Assembly (NCBI RefSeq): GCF_006715725.1
Contig: NZ_VFNU01000001.1
Coordinates: forward strand, 1,178,001-1,242,000
Reading direction: 5' to 3'
DNA from: Nocardioides sp. SLBN-35
GTDB lineage: Bacteria; Actinomycetota; Actinomycetes; Propionibacteriales; Nocardioidaceae
Length of the DNA stretch: 64,000 nt
Below the pieces are notes generated by a model that searched no databases, had not been told where the DNA came from, and worked only from the letters and a program-made list of their open reading frames with translations. The number at the start of each line of letters is the position of its first letter. Within the stretch, counting starts at the first letter, position 1. Of this stretch, positions 7,759-16,087 are shown piece by piece. The translations under genes and the position numbers were made by a program.

Positions 7759-9380
7759 CCACCGACACCCGCGACCTCGTCATCGTCGGCGCCGGCCTCG
7801 CCGGCATCTACGCGATGTACCGAGCCCTCGAGAACGGCCTCGACGTCGTCGGCGTCGAGGCCGGCGACAGCGTGGGCGGCACCTGGTACTGGAACCGCTA
7901 CCCGGGCGCCCGCTGCGACGTCGAGAGCGTCGACTACTCCTACTCCTTCGACCGCCAGCTGGAGAAGGACTGGAAGTGGACCGAGCGGTTCGCCACCCAG
8001 CCCGAGATCCGCTCGTACCTCGACCACGTCGCCGACCGCTACGACCTGCGCCGGCACTTCACCTTCGGCCGCCGGGTCACCGCCGCGCACTTCGACGAGC
8101 GGGCCTCGACCTGGACCGTCACCCTCGACGACGGCACCCAGCACCGCAGCCGCTTCGTGATGATGGCGACCGGCTGCCTGTCCCAGCCGAACCGCCCCGA
8201 CCTGCCGGGCATCGACGAGTACGCCGGCACCCAGCTGTTCACCGCGCAGTGGCCCGACGAGCCGGTCGACCTGACCGGCAAGCGGGTCGGCCTGATCGGT
8301 ACCGGCTCCTCCGGCATCCAGGCCGCGCCGCTGCTGGCCGAGCAGGCCCAGTCGCTGACCGTCTTCCAGCGCAGCGCCAACTACACGGTCCCCGCCCGCA
8401 ACCGGCCGCTCACCGAGGAGGAGTGGGAGAAGGTCCAGGAGACCTACCCCGAGCGCCGCAAGGCCTCGCTCTACGCCCCGGCCGGCTCGCTCAGCACCAC
8501 CCACGCGCAGAAGGCGACCGAGGTCGACGCCGCCGAGCGCGAGCGCGCGTTCGAGGCTCGCTGGCAGGAGGGTGGCGTGCTGTTCGCCAAGACCTTCCCC
8601 GACCAGGGCATCGACATCGTGGCCAACGACTACGCCCGCGAGTTCGCCGAGGCCAAGATCCGCGAGATCGTGAAGGACCCGCGGGTCGCCGAGGACCTGA
8701 TCCCCACCGACCACCCGATCGGCACCAAGCGGATCGTCACCGACACCGGCTACTACGAGATGTACAACCGCGACAACGTCGAGCTGGTCAACCTGCGCAA
8801 GCACCCGATCGAGCAGGTCACCTCGTGGGGCATCAAGACCGACGACGCGTCGTACGAGCTCGACGTGATCGTGTTCGCGACGGGCTTCGACGCGCTCACC
8901 GGCGCGCTCACCTCGATCGACCTGCGCGGCGCGCGCGGCGCGGTGCTCGCCGACGAGTGGGCGCACGGTCCCGAGACCTACCTGGGCCTCGGCGTCGCCG
9001 GCTTCCCGAACCTGATCACCCTCAACGGCCCCGGCAGCCCGTCGGTCCTCGCCAACATGTCCACGCACACCGAGCAGCAGGTCGACTGGGGCATGGAGCT
9101 CATCGAGTTCTGCCGGGCCAACGACATCGACCAGGCCGAGCCGCGCAAGGACGCCGCCGAGAAGTGGACCGCCCACCTCGGCGAGGTCGCCGAGGGCACG
9201 CTCTTCACCCGCGCCGCATCCTGGTACATGGGCGCCAACATCGAGGGCAAGACCCGCACCTTCATGCCCTACATCGGCGGCTTCGGCAACTACCGCCGAG
9301 CGTGCGACGAGGCCCGCGACAACGGGTTCGAGGGCTACGTCCTCACCCGCGTCTCGGCCCCGGCGGAGGCGACCGCGTGA
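7755..9380 (+). CDS. Baeyer-Villiger-type flavin monooxygenase with altered fingerprint
   Basis: A 541-residue protein of the CHMO/steroid-monooxygenase type, with two Rossmann motifs, GAGLAG (12-17) and GTGSSG (182-187), and the characteristic GGTWYWNRYPGARCD block (41-55). The type I BVMO fingerprint FxGxxxHxxxW reads YAGTQLFTAQW at 156-166: Phe becomes Tyr and, more strikingly, the fingerprint His is Phe162. Length and the rest of the sequence are normal, so the gene looks intact. It would use FAD and NADPH to insert oxygen next to a ketone. It is coupled to the esterase upstream (ATGA overlap) and to hsaD downstream (GTGA overlap). Confidence 0.87.
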   Translation: MTTDTRDLVIVGAGLAGIYAMYRALENGLDVVGVEAGDSVGGTWYWNRYPGARCDVESVDYSYSFDRQLEKDWKWTERFATQPEIRSYLDHVADRYDLRRHFTFGRRVTAAHFDERASTWTVTLDDGTQHRSRFVMMATGCLSQPNRPDLPGIDEYAGTQLFTAQWPDEPVDLTGKRVGLIGTGSSGIQAAPLLAEQAQSLTVFQRSANYTVPARNRPLTEEEWEKVQETYPERRKASLYAPAGSLSTTHAQKATEVDAAERERAFEARWQEGGVLFAKTFPDQGIDIVANDYAREFAEAKIREIVKDPRVAEDLIPTDHPIGTKRIVTDTGYYEMYNRDNVELVNLRKHPIEQVTSWGIKTDDASYELDVIVFATGFDALTGALTSIDLRGARGAVLADEWAHGPETYLGLGVAGFPNLITLNGPGSPSVLANMSTHTEQQVDWGMELIEFCRANDIDQAEPRKDAAEKWTAHLGEVAEGTLFTRAASWYMGANIEGKTRTFMPYIGGFGNYRRACDEARDNGFEGYVLTRVSAPAEATA

Positions 9381-10234
9381 GCCTCCCGTCGTACGACGAC
9401 ACGCGCCGCGAGCTCGCCACCGACGCGGGCACCCTCGTCTACCACGAGTACGGCGACGGCCCGCCGCTGCTGCTGCTCCACGGCTCCGGTCCCGGCGTGA
9501 CCGGATGGCGCAACTTCCACCAGAACCTGCCCGCCCTCGGCGCGCACTTCCGGTGCCTGGTGCTCGAGCTGCCCGGCTTCGGCGTCAGCCACGACATCGA
9601 CGAGTCGCCGTTCGTGGCGGCCGGTCCCGCGGTCATCCGGTTCGTCGAGGGCCTCGGCCTCGGCCCGGTGCCGGTGATCGGCAACTCGATGGGCGGCGTC
9701 GTCGCGGCCCAGCTCGCGATCGCCCGCACCGACCTGTTCACCCGGATCGTCACGGTCGGCGGCGTCGGGACCAACATCCTCGGCGCCGGCCCCGGCGAGG
9801 GCATCGTCCGGCTCACCGACTTCGTCGAGAACCCGACCCGCGAGGGCCTGGTCCAGTGGCTGCGGTCGATGGTCTTCGACCAGGGCATGGTCACCGAGGA
9901 GCTGATCCAGCAGCGCTGGGACCTGGCCACCGAGCCCGAGACGCTCGCCTCCGCGCGACGCATGTACGGCCGGGAGGCGAACGCCGCGCGGGCCGCGATG
10001 GCCGCGGCGAGCGACCGGCCGCCGTACTGGGCGATGCTCCACAAGATCACCGCACCCGTGCTCCTGACCTGGGGCCGCGACGACCGGGTCAGCCCGGTCG
10101 ACATGGCGCTGCTGCCGATGCGGGCGATCCCGAACGCCGAGCTGCACGTCCTGCCGCGCTGCGGCCACTGGGCGATGATCGAGCAGCAGGCGGCGTGGGA
10201 GGCGGCCGTGCTCGCCTTCCTCACCCGCGCCTGA
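9377..10234 (+). CDS. hsaD: Meta-cleavage product hydrolase HsaD (4,9-DSHA hydrolase)
   Basis: A 285-residue alpha/beta-hydrolase of the C-C bond MCP hydrolase class. It has the HGSGPG oxyanion segment (35-40), nucleophile elbow GNSMGG (102-107, Ser104), Asp in GRDDRVSP (233-240) and His in CGHW (His264). In the Hsa pathway it splits the ring-cleaved steroid 4,9-DSHA to DOHNAA and HHD. The length matches mycobacterial HsaD. The GTG start overlaps the stop of the monooxygenase gene. BphD- or CarC-type hydrolases are alternatives, but the adjacent hsaA and hsaC make HsaD the best reading. A 22-bp palindrome begins 2 bp after its stop. Confidence 0.88.
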   Translation: MSLPSYDDTRRELATDAGTLVYHEYGDGPPLLLLHGSGPGVTGWRNFHQNLPALGAHFRCLVLELPGFGVSHDIDESPFVAAGPAVIRFVEGLGLGPVPVIGNSMGGVVAAQLAIARTDLFTRIVTVGGVGTNILGAGPGEGIVRLTDFVENPTREGLVQWLRSMVFDQGMVTEELIQQRWDLATEPETLASARRMYGREANAARAAMAAASDRPPYWAMLHKITAPVLLTWGRDDRVSPVDMALLPMRAIPNAELHVLPRCGHWAMIEQQAAWEAAVLAFLTRA

Positions 10235-10235
10235 C

Positions 10236-10302
10236 GACCGCACCCCCTACGTTCTGGTCGCGAATCGCCGCATTCGACCGCCAGAACGTAGGGGGTGCGG
10301 TC
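10236..10302. repeat. 22-bp-stem palindrome directly after hsaD
   Basis: Arms at 10236-10257 and 10281-10302 are perfectly complementary over 22 bp (left arm begins GACCGCACCCCCTACG). The 23-nt loop has its own short CGAAT/ATTCG stem. There is no T-tract. It separates hsaD from hsaA, two co-directional genes, so it could terminate or attenuate transcription between them, or protect the upstream mRNA 3' end. Confidence 0.85.
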
Positions 10303-10324
10303 CACATCTCGCACGCAGAGCCGG

Positions 10325-10339
10325 TCCCGATCAGCGGGA
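10325..10339. promoter_or_regulatory. Candidate operator palindrome, steroid regulon (copy 3)
   Basis: TCCCGATCAGCGGGA, identical over 15 bp to the site at 1712-1726. It lies 90 bp upstream of the hsaA ATG and just downstream of the long palindrome, so hsaA-hsaC probably has its own regulated promoter rather than only read-through from hsaD. Confidence 0.6.
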
Positions 10340-10428
10340 GACGACGTCCACTGACCCCGGACCGCTGCGAGCGTGAGGTCGTCCCCGACACCCCCGTCTC
10401 CACACCGTCCGCTCCGGAAGGAACCCCC

Positions 10429-11625
10429 ATGACCGACCAGACCCGCGGCACCGTGCTCGCCGCCATCGAGGAGCACTCCGACGAGCTGGCGGCGCTCGGC
10501 CCGGCCAACGAGCAGCTCGGCCAGCTCGACGACCAGGCCGCCAAGGTGCTGAAGGACTCCGGCGTGATCCGGCTGCTGCAGCCCAAGGAGTTCGGCGGCT
10601 ACGAGGCCCACCCGGCCGAGTTCGCCGAGACGGTCATGCGCATCGCCCAGCTCGACGGCGCGACGGGCTGGGTCGCGGGCATCGTCGGCGTCCACCCGTG
10701 GGAGATGGCGATGGCCGACAAGCGGGTCCAGGAGGAGGTCTGGGGTGCCGACCCCGACACCTGGATCGCGTCGCCGTACGCCCCGATGGGTGTGCTCACC
10801 CCGGTCGACGGCGGCTGGACCCTGCGTGGGCGCTGGCAGTTCTCGTCGGGCACCGACCACTGCGACTGGATCTTCCTGGGCGCGATGATGGGCGACGCGA
10901 ACGGCGCCCCGGTCATGCCGCCGCAGATGATGCACGTCATCCTGCCGCGCGCCGACTACACGATCGTCCCCGACAGCTGGGACGTCGTCGGCCTGCGCGG
11001 CACCGGGTCCAAGGACATCCTCGTGGAGGACGCGTTCATCCCGTCCTACCGCGCGCTCGTCTACACCGACGTCGCCGAGGGCGAGGCGGCCAAGAACGCC
11101 GGCCTCACCGAGACCGGCTACCACGTGCCGTTCTCCTGCGTCTTCCCGCTCGGCATCACCTCCGCGGTCATCGGCATCTGCGAGGGTGCGGTCGCGCACC
11201 ACGCCGCCTGGCAGGCCTCGCGTACGACGGTCTCCGGCGCCGCGAGCAAGGACGACCCCTACGCCCTCTACGCCCTGAGCGAGGCCGCCGCCGACATCGC
11301 CGCGTCCCGCGCGGTGCTGATCGACAACGTCACCCGGATGTACGACGCGGTCGCCCGCGGCCACGTGCCGACCTTCGCCGAGCGGGCCGCCGGCCGTCGT
11401 ACCCAGGTCCAGGCGGCCTGGCGCGCGGTCCGGGCCCTCGACGAGGTCGTCGCCCGCTCCGGCGGCAACGCGATGCGGATGGACAACCCGATCCAGCGCT
11501 TCTGGCGCGACGCGCACACCGGCCTGGCGCACGCGATCCACGTGCCCGGCCCGACCTTCCACGCAGCTGGCCTCGGCGACCTCGGCCTCGAGCCGCCGGC
11601 CGGCCCGCTCCGCTCGATGATCTGA
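10429..11625 (+). CDS. hsaA: 3-HSA 4-hydroxylase, oxygenase subunit (HsaA)
   Basis: A 398-residue group-D flavin monooxygenase with the HsaA/acyl-CoA-dehydrogenase fold. Visible blocks are IRLLQPKEFGGYEAHP, DGATGWVAGIVGVHPWE, a GRWQFSSGTDHCDW beta-domain, DVVGLRGTGSKDI and the C-terminal PIQRFWRDAHTGLAHA. HsaA hydroxylates 3-HSA to the catechol 3,4-DHSA using reduced flavin from HsaB. Length matches mycobacterial HsaA (about 394). The ATG follows a GGAAGGAA-type site. The hsaC start is 10 bp after its stop, so hydroxylation and ring cleavage are encoded together. Confidence 0.9.
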   Translation: MTDQTRGTVLAAIEEHSDELAALGPANEQLGQLDDQAAKVLKDSGVIRLLQPKEFGGYEAHPAEFAETVMRIAQLDGATGWVAGIVGVHPWEMAMADKRVQEEVWGADPDTWIASPYAPMGVLTPVDGGWTLRGRWQFSSGTDHCDWIFLGAMMGDANGAPVMPPQMMHVILPRADYTIVPDSWDVVGLRGTGSKDILVEDAFIPSYRALVYTDVAEGEAAKNAGLTETGYHVPFSCVFPLGITSAVIGICEGAVAHHAAWQASRTTVSGAASKDDPYALYALSEAAADIAASRAVLIDNVTRMYDAVARGHVPTFAERAAGRRTQVQAAWRAVRALDEVVARSGGNAMRMDNPIQRFWRDAHTGLAHAIHVPGPTFHAAGLGDLGLEPPAGPLRSMI

Positions 11626-11635
11626 GGAGACCCCC

Positions 11636-12535
11636 ATGACCCACCTGCGCGGACTCGGCTACCTGCGGGTCCAGGCCACGGACCTGCCCCGCTGGCGCGA
11701 GCTGGCCATCGACTCGCTCGGCTTCGCCGAGGGCACCGGCCCCGACCCCGACGGGCTCTACCTGCGGATGGACGAGCGCCAGGCGCGCCTCATCGTCCTG
11801 CCGGGCGACACCGACCGGGTCCAGGCGGTGGGCTGGGAGGTCCGCGACACCGCGGACCTCGCCAAGGTCGCCGCCGACGTCGAGGCCTCGGGCCGCGGCG
11901 TGAAGGAGCTGGCCGTCGAGGAGTGCGCCGAGCGCGGCGTCGAGAGGGCGATCTCGTTCGAGGACCCGGCCGGCACCGTGGTCGAGGTCTTCTGCGGACC
12001 CGTCCTCGACCACAGCCCGGTCGTCACCAAGTGGGCGCAGAAGTTCCACACCGGCGCCGAGGGCATGGGCCACGTCGTCCTCCCGACGACCTCCCCTGCG
12101 GAGACCACCGCGTTCTACACCGAGGTGCTCGGGTTCCTCACCCGCGGCTCGATGAAGGTCCCCGGCGACCGGCGGATCCAGTTCCTCGGCATCAACCGCC
12201 GCCACCACAGCCTCGCCGTCTGCCCCGCCCCGCACGACGAGGCGCCCGGCATGGTGCACCTGATGGTCGAGGTCGACGAGCTCGACGCCGTCGGCCGCGC
12301 GCTCGACGAGGTCAACAAGCGGGAGTTCTCGATCTCCTCGACCCTGGGCCGGCACACCAACGACAAGATGATCTCGTTCTACGTCCGGGCGCCCGGCGGC
12401 TGGGACATCGAGTACGGCTGGGACGGCATGCTCGTCGACGAGTCGTCGTACACCGCCGAGGAGATCACCGCCGACAGCTACTGGGGCCACGACTGGTCCG
12501 GCTCCGAGCCGCTGGCCGCCTTCGTCCCCCGGTGA
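11636..12535 (+). CDS. hsaC: 3,4-DHSA extradiol dioxygenase (HsaC)
   Basis: A 299-residue two-module VOC-fold extradiol dioxygenase. The predicted Fe(II) ligands His146 (GHVVLP), His208 (MVHLMVEV) and Glu259 (WDIEYGWDG) fall at the positions conserved in BphC-type enzymes. HsaC performs meta-cleavage of the steroid catechol to 4,9-DSHA, the substrate of HsaD. The N-terminal RGLGYLRVQATDL block also matches the HsaC/BphC group. A GGAGA ribosome site precedes the ATG. The stop overlaps the GTG of the next gene. Confidence 0.92.
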   Translation: MTHLRGLGYLRVQATDLPRWRELAIDSLGFAEGTGPDPDGLYLRMDERQARLIVLPGDTDRVQAVGWEVRDTADLAKVAADVEASGRGVKELAVEECAERGVERAISFEDPAGTVVEVFCGPVLDHSPVVTKWAQKFHTGAEGMGHVVLPTTSPAETTAFYTEVLGFLTRGSMKVPGDRRIQFLGINRRHHSLAVCPAPHDEAPGMVHLMVEVDELDAVGRALDEVNKREFSISSTLGRHTNDKMISFYVRAPGGWDIEYGWDGMLVDESSYTAEEITADSYWGHDWSGSEPLAAFVPR

Positions 12536-13974
12536 CCTCGGTGGATGTCGAGGTCGACGTCCTCGCTGATGTCGTCGTCGTCGGCATGGGCTGTGCCGGC
12601 GCGGCGGCCGCCCTCGAGGCGGCCCGCGCGGGCGCGTCCGTCGTCGCCCTCGACCGGGCCGCTCCCGGGGGCTCGTCGGCGGTGTCCGGCGGCGAGCTCT
12701 ACCTCGGCGGCGGTACGGCGCTCCAGCGGGCCTGCGGCGTCGACGACGACCCGGACCTGATGTACGCCTACCTCCACGAGGCGCTCGGCCCCCACCCCGA
12801 CGAGGAGAAGCTGCGGCTCTACTGCGACGGCAGCGTCGAGCACTTCGACTGGTTCCTCGGGCTCGGGATCACCTTCAACCCGAGCCTGTACGACGGCGTC
12901 TCCTGGCTCCCGCCGACCGCCGACGGCCTGATGTGGCTCGGCGAGAACGCCTGGCCGTTCACCGAGCTGGCCCGTCCGGTCCCGCGCGGACACCGCCCCG
13001 CGACCGACGGGTACGGCGGCTGGCTGCTCATGGACAAGCTGGCCACCGCCGCCCGCGAGGCCGGCGTCGACGTCCACCCGGACACCCGGGTCACCGGACT
13101 GGTGCAGGACGAGGCCGGCCGCGTCGTCGGCGTACGCGCCCGCCGCTTCGGCGAGGACCTCACCTACGGCGCCCGCCGCGGCGTCGTGATCGCCACGGGC
13201 GGCTTCGCCGACAACGCCGAGATGGTCGCCGACCACGCTCCCGTGCTCGTCGGGCACTCCGCGGTGAGCGACGGCCTCGACGACGGCAGCGGGATCCGCC
13301 TCGGCGTCGCCGCCGGCGGCAGCCTGCGCCGGATGGCCAACACCCAGATCGCGCTGTCCGTCGTACCCGCCCTCGCCGTGCGCGGCATGCTCGTCGACGG
13401 TCTCGGGCAGCGCTTCGTCAACGAGGACGTCTACCCGGGACGGTTCAGCCAGGCCGCCGTCCGGCACCGCCCCGGCCCCTGGTTCACGCTCGTTGACGAG
13501 AAGGGCTGGGAGGACGTCCCCGAACGCGAGCGCTGGGGCGTGCAGCCCGCCGTCGTCGCCGAGACCCTCGCCGAGGTCGAGGCCGAGCTCGGCCTGCCGC
13601 CCGGCTCGTTGGAGGACACCGTCGCCCGCTACAACCGCGACGCGGCCGCCGGCGAGGACACCCGCTTCCACAAGGACCCGCGCTGGCTGCGGCCCCTCGA
13701 GCCGCCGTACGCCGTCGTCGACGCCGGCCGCGGCTTCGACCCCGAGGGCACCGGCCCGCGTGGCGGCACCGGCGTCTCCGGGTTCACCCTCGGCGGCCTG
13801 CGTACCTGCGTGGACGGCGAGGTCCTCGACGACTCCGGCACCCCCGTGCCCGGCCTGTACGCCGCCGGGCGGGCCACCTCCGGCATCCACGGAGAGGGCT
13901 ACGTCAGCGGCACCTCGCTCGGCGACGGCACCTTCTTCGGCCGCCGCGCCGGTCGCGCCGCCGCCCGCGCCTGA
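12532..13974 (+). CDS. FAD-dependent 3-ketosteroid dehydrogenase/fumarate-reductase-like protein
   Basis: A 480-residue FAD_binding_2 protein. A dinucleotide-binding GMGCAG lies near residue 20, followed by [18 protein letters not shown], an internal [14 protein letters not shown] strand, and a C-terminal FAD-closing [20 protein letters not shown] block. KstD enzymes dehydrogenate ring A; fumarate-reductase-like relatives reduce activated C=C bonds. I cannot choose between them. The GTG start overlaps the hsaC stop (GTGA), making this the last gene of the hsaA-hsaC unit. A terminator-like hairpin follows at 13978. Confidence 0.83.
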   Translation: MTSVDVEVDVLADVVVVGMGCAGAAAALEAARAGASVVALDRAAPGGSSAVSGGELYLGGGTALQRACGVDDDPDLMYAYLHEALGPHPDEEKLRLYCDGSVEHFDWFLGLGITFNPSLYDGVSWLPPTADGLMWLGENAWPFTELARPVPRGHRPATDGYGGWLLMDKLATAAREAGVDVHPDTRVTGLVQDEAGRVVGVRARRFGEDLTYGARRGVVIATGGFADNAEMVADHAPVLVGHSAVSDGLDDGSGIRLGVAAGGSLRRMANTQIALSVVPALAVRGMLVDGLGQRFVNEDVYPGRFSQAAVRHRPGPWFTLVDEKGWEDVPERERWGVQPAVVAETLAEVEAELGLPPGSLEDTVARYNRDAAAGEDTRFHKDPRWLRPLEPPYAVVDAGRGFDPEGTGPRGGTGVSGFTLGGLRTCVDGEVLDDSGTPVPGLYAAGRATSGIHGEGYVSGTSLGDGTFFGRRAGRAAARA

Positions 13975-13977
13975 CCC

Positions 13978-14016
13978 GTCCCGGACAGGCCCGGAACCCC
14001 CACCGGGACTGGTTTT
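13978..14016 (+). terminator. Probable terminator of the hsaA operon
   Basis: GTCCCGG (13978-13984) pairs with CCGGGAC (14003-14009), enclosing a GC-rich loop, and is followed by TGGTTTT. The stem is short and the T-tract modest, but it lies directly after the last gene of the operon. Confidence 0.5.
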
Positions 14017-14278
14017 CCGCCCTGTCACATGTGTGTTGCAGAACCTTCATGGCCGCACCGAAGTTCGTGGCGGCAGGGAGGTTCCGCTGTCGCCGCTGGT
14101 TGGTAGTGTCGACTTCGCAGCGACTGCAGTTCTCGAAGGTGAACGCCTGCGGAGTCTGTGGCCGACGGCGTTCTGGTTTGTGGTGTCGTCATCACGCATC
14201 GGAGCGACGTGTCATCGCAGTCGCTGCCGGGCCGTCGAGGTGGCGGCTCTCGCCCCGATACGAGGAGTAACGAGCAAC
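14017..14278 (+). promoter_or_regulatory. Long leader of the cold-shock gene
   Basis: Of the 304 bases between the FAD oxidoreductase and csp, I find no credible coding sequence. A TANNNT match, TAGTGT at 14104-14109, would give a 5' leader of about 160 nt, the size known for some csp mRNAs whose leaders fold differently in the cold. The ribosome site GAGGAG at 14262-14267 lies 11 bp before the ATG. The promoter assignment is tentative. Confidence 0.4.
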
Positions 14279-14482
14279 ATGGCTCAGGGCACCGTGAAGT
14301 GGTTCAGCGCCGAGAAGGGCTTCGGCTTCATCGAGCAGGAGGGTGGCGGCGACGACGTCTTCGTCCACTACTCGGCGATCCAGACCAACGGCTACAAGTC
14401 GCTGGAGGACAACCAGAAGGTCGAGTTCGACGTCACTCAGGGCCCCAAGGGCCCGCAGGCGGAGAACGTCCGTCCCCTCTGA
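14279..14482 (+). CDS. Cold-shock protein, CspA family
   Basis: A 67-residue single cold-shock domain. RNP1 KGFGFIEQ (residues 16-23) and RNP2 VFVHYSAI (residues 31-38) are both present, as is the N-terminal [11 protein letters not shown]. Such proteins bind single-stranded RNA and DNA and act as RNA chaperones. Length is typical of the family. It is a monocistronic unit closed by a strong terminator at 14509-14547. Confidence 0.97.
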   Translation: MAQGTVKWFSAEKGFGFIEQEGGGDDVFVHYSAIQTNGYKSLEDNQKVEFDVTQGPKGPQAENVRPL

Positions 14483-14508
14483 TTCACCTCCGAGGAGACC
14501 TCGTCTTC

Positions 14509-14547
14509 CGTGGAGCCTCGCCGGCCGGCGGGGCTCCACGAATTTTT
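14509..14547 (+). terminator. Intrinsic terminator of the cold-shock gene
   Basis: CGTGGAGCC (14509-14517) pairs perfectly with GGCTCCACG (14532-14540), with a GC-rich loop, followed by AATTTTT (14541-14547). This is the clearest rho-independent terminator in the window. Confidence 0.9.
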
Positions 14548-14627
14548 CCGGAACTTTTGGGTTTGGCGGGGACCGCGCGGGGGATCATGGAGTCGGAAGT
14601 GCGTTGGTCCGGCTCTAGGAGGGAAGC

Positions 14628-14774
14628 ATGGCCGATCAGTTCGACGTGACCCTCGAGGACGGCGACCTCCTCACCGAGGTCGAGCTGACCACCAACCTGA
14701 TCATCGCGGCCAGCAACTCCGACGAGCGCCTCTCGGTCGAGGAGATCGACCGCATCCTCGGCGTCCTGCACTGA
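14628..14774 (+). CDS. Small acidic protein, 48 residues, unknown function
   Basis: A 48-residue ORF with a textbook ribosome site, AGGAGGG at 14617-14623, 4 bp before the ATG. It is very acidic, beginning MADQFDVTLEDGDLL and ending with an SVEEIDRILGVL helix. No transmembrane segment, cysteine or known motif. The strong ribosome site and balanced composition suggest a real gene. The EEIDRILG end recalls helical docking segments, but I do not recognise the family. Confidence 0.7.
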   Translation: MADQFDVTLEDGDLLTEVELTTNLIIAASNSDERLSVEEIDRILGVLH

Positions 14775-15032
14775 GCTGGATGGCGCGAGCGCGTCGTCGC
14801 TTCGCTCCGCCGCGCTGCCGCGCGCGCCGTTGGCTTGCGTAGGAAGTCGGTTGGTCTGGTGGCCACACCGTCGGCTCGCGGAAAGGCTCGCCTCCTCCGC
14901 TCCGGTCGCTCCTTCGTCGCTCTCTACGCTCCGTCGCTGTCGCTGTCGCTTCCCGCGACGACCGACCGCGATGGGGAGGGTGGCGCGAGCGCGTCCTTGA
15001 GCTCGTCGACTAGCCGCGTAGCGAGACGTCGC
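14775..15032. other. Low-complexity intergenic region
   Basis: I see no gene here. The region is rich in CGCTCC/GTCGCT runs and carries two copies of GGCGCGAGCGCGTC (near 14785 and 14984), one at each end, as if a short segment were flanked by a direct repeat. It lies downstream of the 48-residue ORF and downstream of the minus-strand gene ending at 15033. Confidence 0.5.
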
Positions 15033-16082
15033 TCAGCAGGTCGCGAACAGCACCGGCCCGCTGCTGAGGTCGGAGAGCACGAACGTTCCCTCCACCGGCT
15101 TCATCGCCATGGTCAGCACCCGCCCGGTCGCGACCACCTTGCCGAGCTCGAACCGCTCGGGGAAGCTGCCGCCCTGCCCGGGTGCGGGCCCGGCGGCGAG
15201 CTTCGAGCGGCTGTCGGCGTCCTCGCGGGCCTGGTCGTCGGTCTCGAACGCCATCGCCACCCGTACGTCGCCGCCCGGCTGCGCCGCGATCGCGAACCCG
15301 GTCAGTGGGTGGACGCCGCCGGCCTGGGCCACCAGCTCGCTGGCCCGCGTCCGGTCGGCCGGGTCCGCGTCGGTCATCGCCAGCGCCGAGCAGGCCTGGT
15401 CGCCGGTGGCCACCGACGCGCTCAGCGCCGGACCCTCGGCGTCGACGACGTCGCTCACACCGTCCTCGTGATCGCCGCGGGCCAGGTCGGCACGCTGCTC
15501 CAGGAAGGCGGGGTCGTCGCTCCCGACGAGCAGGCCGTCCTCCTCGTCGATCTGGAGCGCGGCGAGCTCGGGGGTGACCGGGCCGTCGAGCCCCTCGAGC
15601 AGGTCGACGCCACCACTCCACACGCCGTCGGCCTCGTCGGGCTCCTCGAACCCGACCGTGCGCAGCCGCTCGCGCAGCCCGGCCACGTCGAAGTCGTCGG
15701 GCAGCCCCATGATCACCAGCGCGCCGTCCTTGCCCTGGGTGAACAGCTCCCAGTCGATCGTCGCGGGGGAGAAGCCGAGCTGCTCCTGGATGGTCGGGGC
15801 GGACGCGTCGAGCGCGGTCGTCGAGGCCAGGTCCCGGTCGAACGCGTCCTGGAGGAAGTCGTCGACCTCGGACCCCGAGGAGGACGCCGACAGGTCGGCG
15901 CCCAGCTCGGAGCGCACCCCCGCCCAGTCGGTCCAGCTGAACCGGGCCGCGGACGTCGGGGCCCAGGCGAGCGCGGCGGAGAACCGGCTGCGGTCCTCGG
16001 ACCGCAGCCGCCAGCCCACCACGACGGCTGCCGACACGACGAGTGCCGCGAGGACGAGGAGCAGGATCCAGCGGCGACGCAT
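15033..16082 (-). CDS. Membrane-anchored extracytoplasmic protein, unknown function
   Basis: A 349-residue protein with an Arg-rich N-terminus and a single hydrophobic segment (residues 5-25), then a soluble region of Asp/Glu-rich repeats such as FSWTDWAGVRSELG, with a single C-terminal Cys. No lipobox, so it is probably a type II membrane protein with its bulk outside. I do not recognise the family with confidence. It is divergent from the Nudix gene with only 17 bp between start codons. TAGGGT on the minus strand (16089-16094) ends 6 bp before its ATG, implying a leaderless transcript. Confidence 0.75.
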   Translation of the reverse strand: MRRRWILLLVLAALVVSAAVVVGWRLRSEDRSRFSAALAWAPTSAARFSWTDWAGVRSELGADLSASSSGSEVDDFLQDAFDRDLASTTALDASAPTIQEQLGFSPATIDWELFTQGKDGALVIMGLPDDFDVAGLRERLRTVGFEEPDEADGVWSGGVDLLEGLDGPVTPELAALQIDEEDGLLVGSDDPAFLEQRADLARGDHEDGVSDVVDAEGPALSASVATGDQACSALAMTDADPADRTRASELVAQAGGVHPLTGFAIAAQPGGDVRVAMAFETDDQAREDADSRSKLAAGPAPGQGGSFPERFELGKVVATGRVLTMAMKPVEGTFVLSDLSSGPVLFATC

Positions 16083-16087
16083 GCCCG

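Noticed and set aside
7976-9376. Arg/Pro-rich plus-strand frame running into hsaD
   Set aside because: Frame-shifted shadow of the monooxygenase gene; only the part from the GTG at 9377 encodes a recognisable protein.
1-14020. KstR or KstR2 operators in the steroid region
   Set aside because: I looked for TnnAACnnGTTnnA and AnCAAGnnCTTGnT-like sites in the promoters and found none; a different palindrome is repeated instead.
14017-14278. Small ORFs upstream of the cold-shock gene
   Set aside because: They are Arg/Ser/Cys-rich, lack ribosome sites and lie in what looks like the csp leader.
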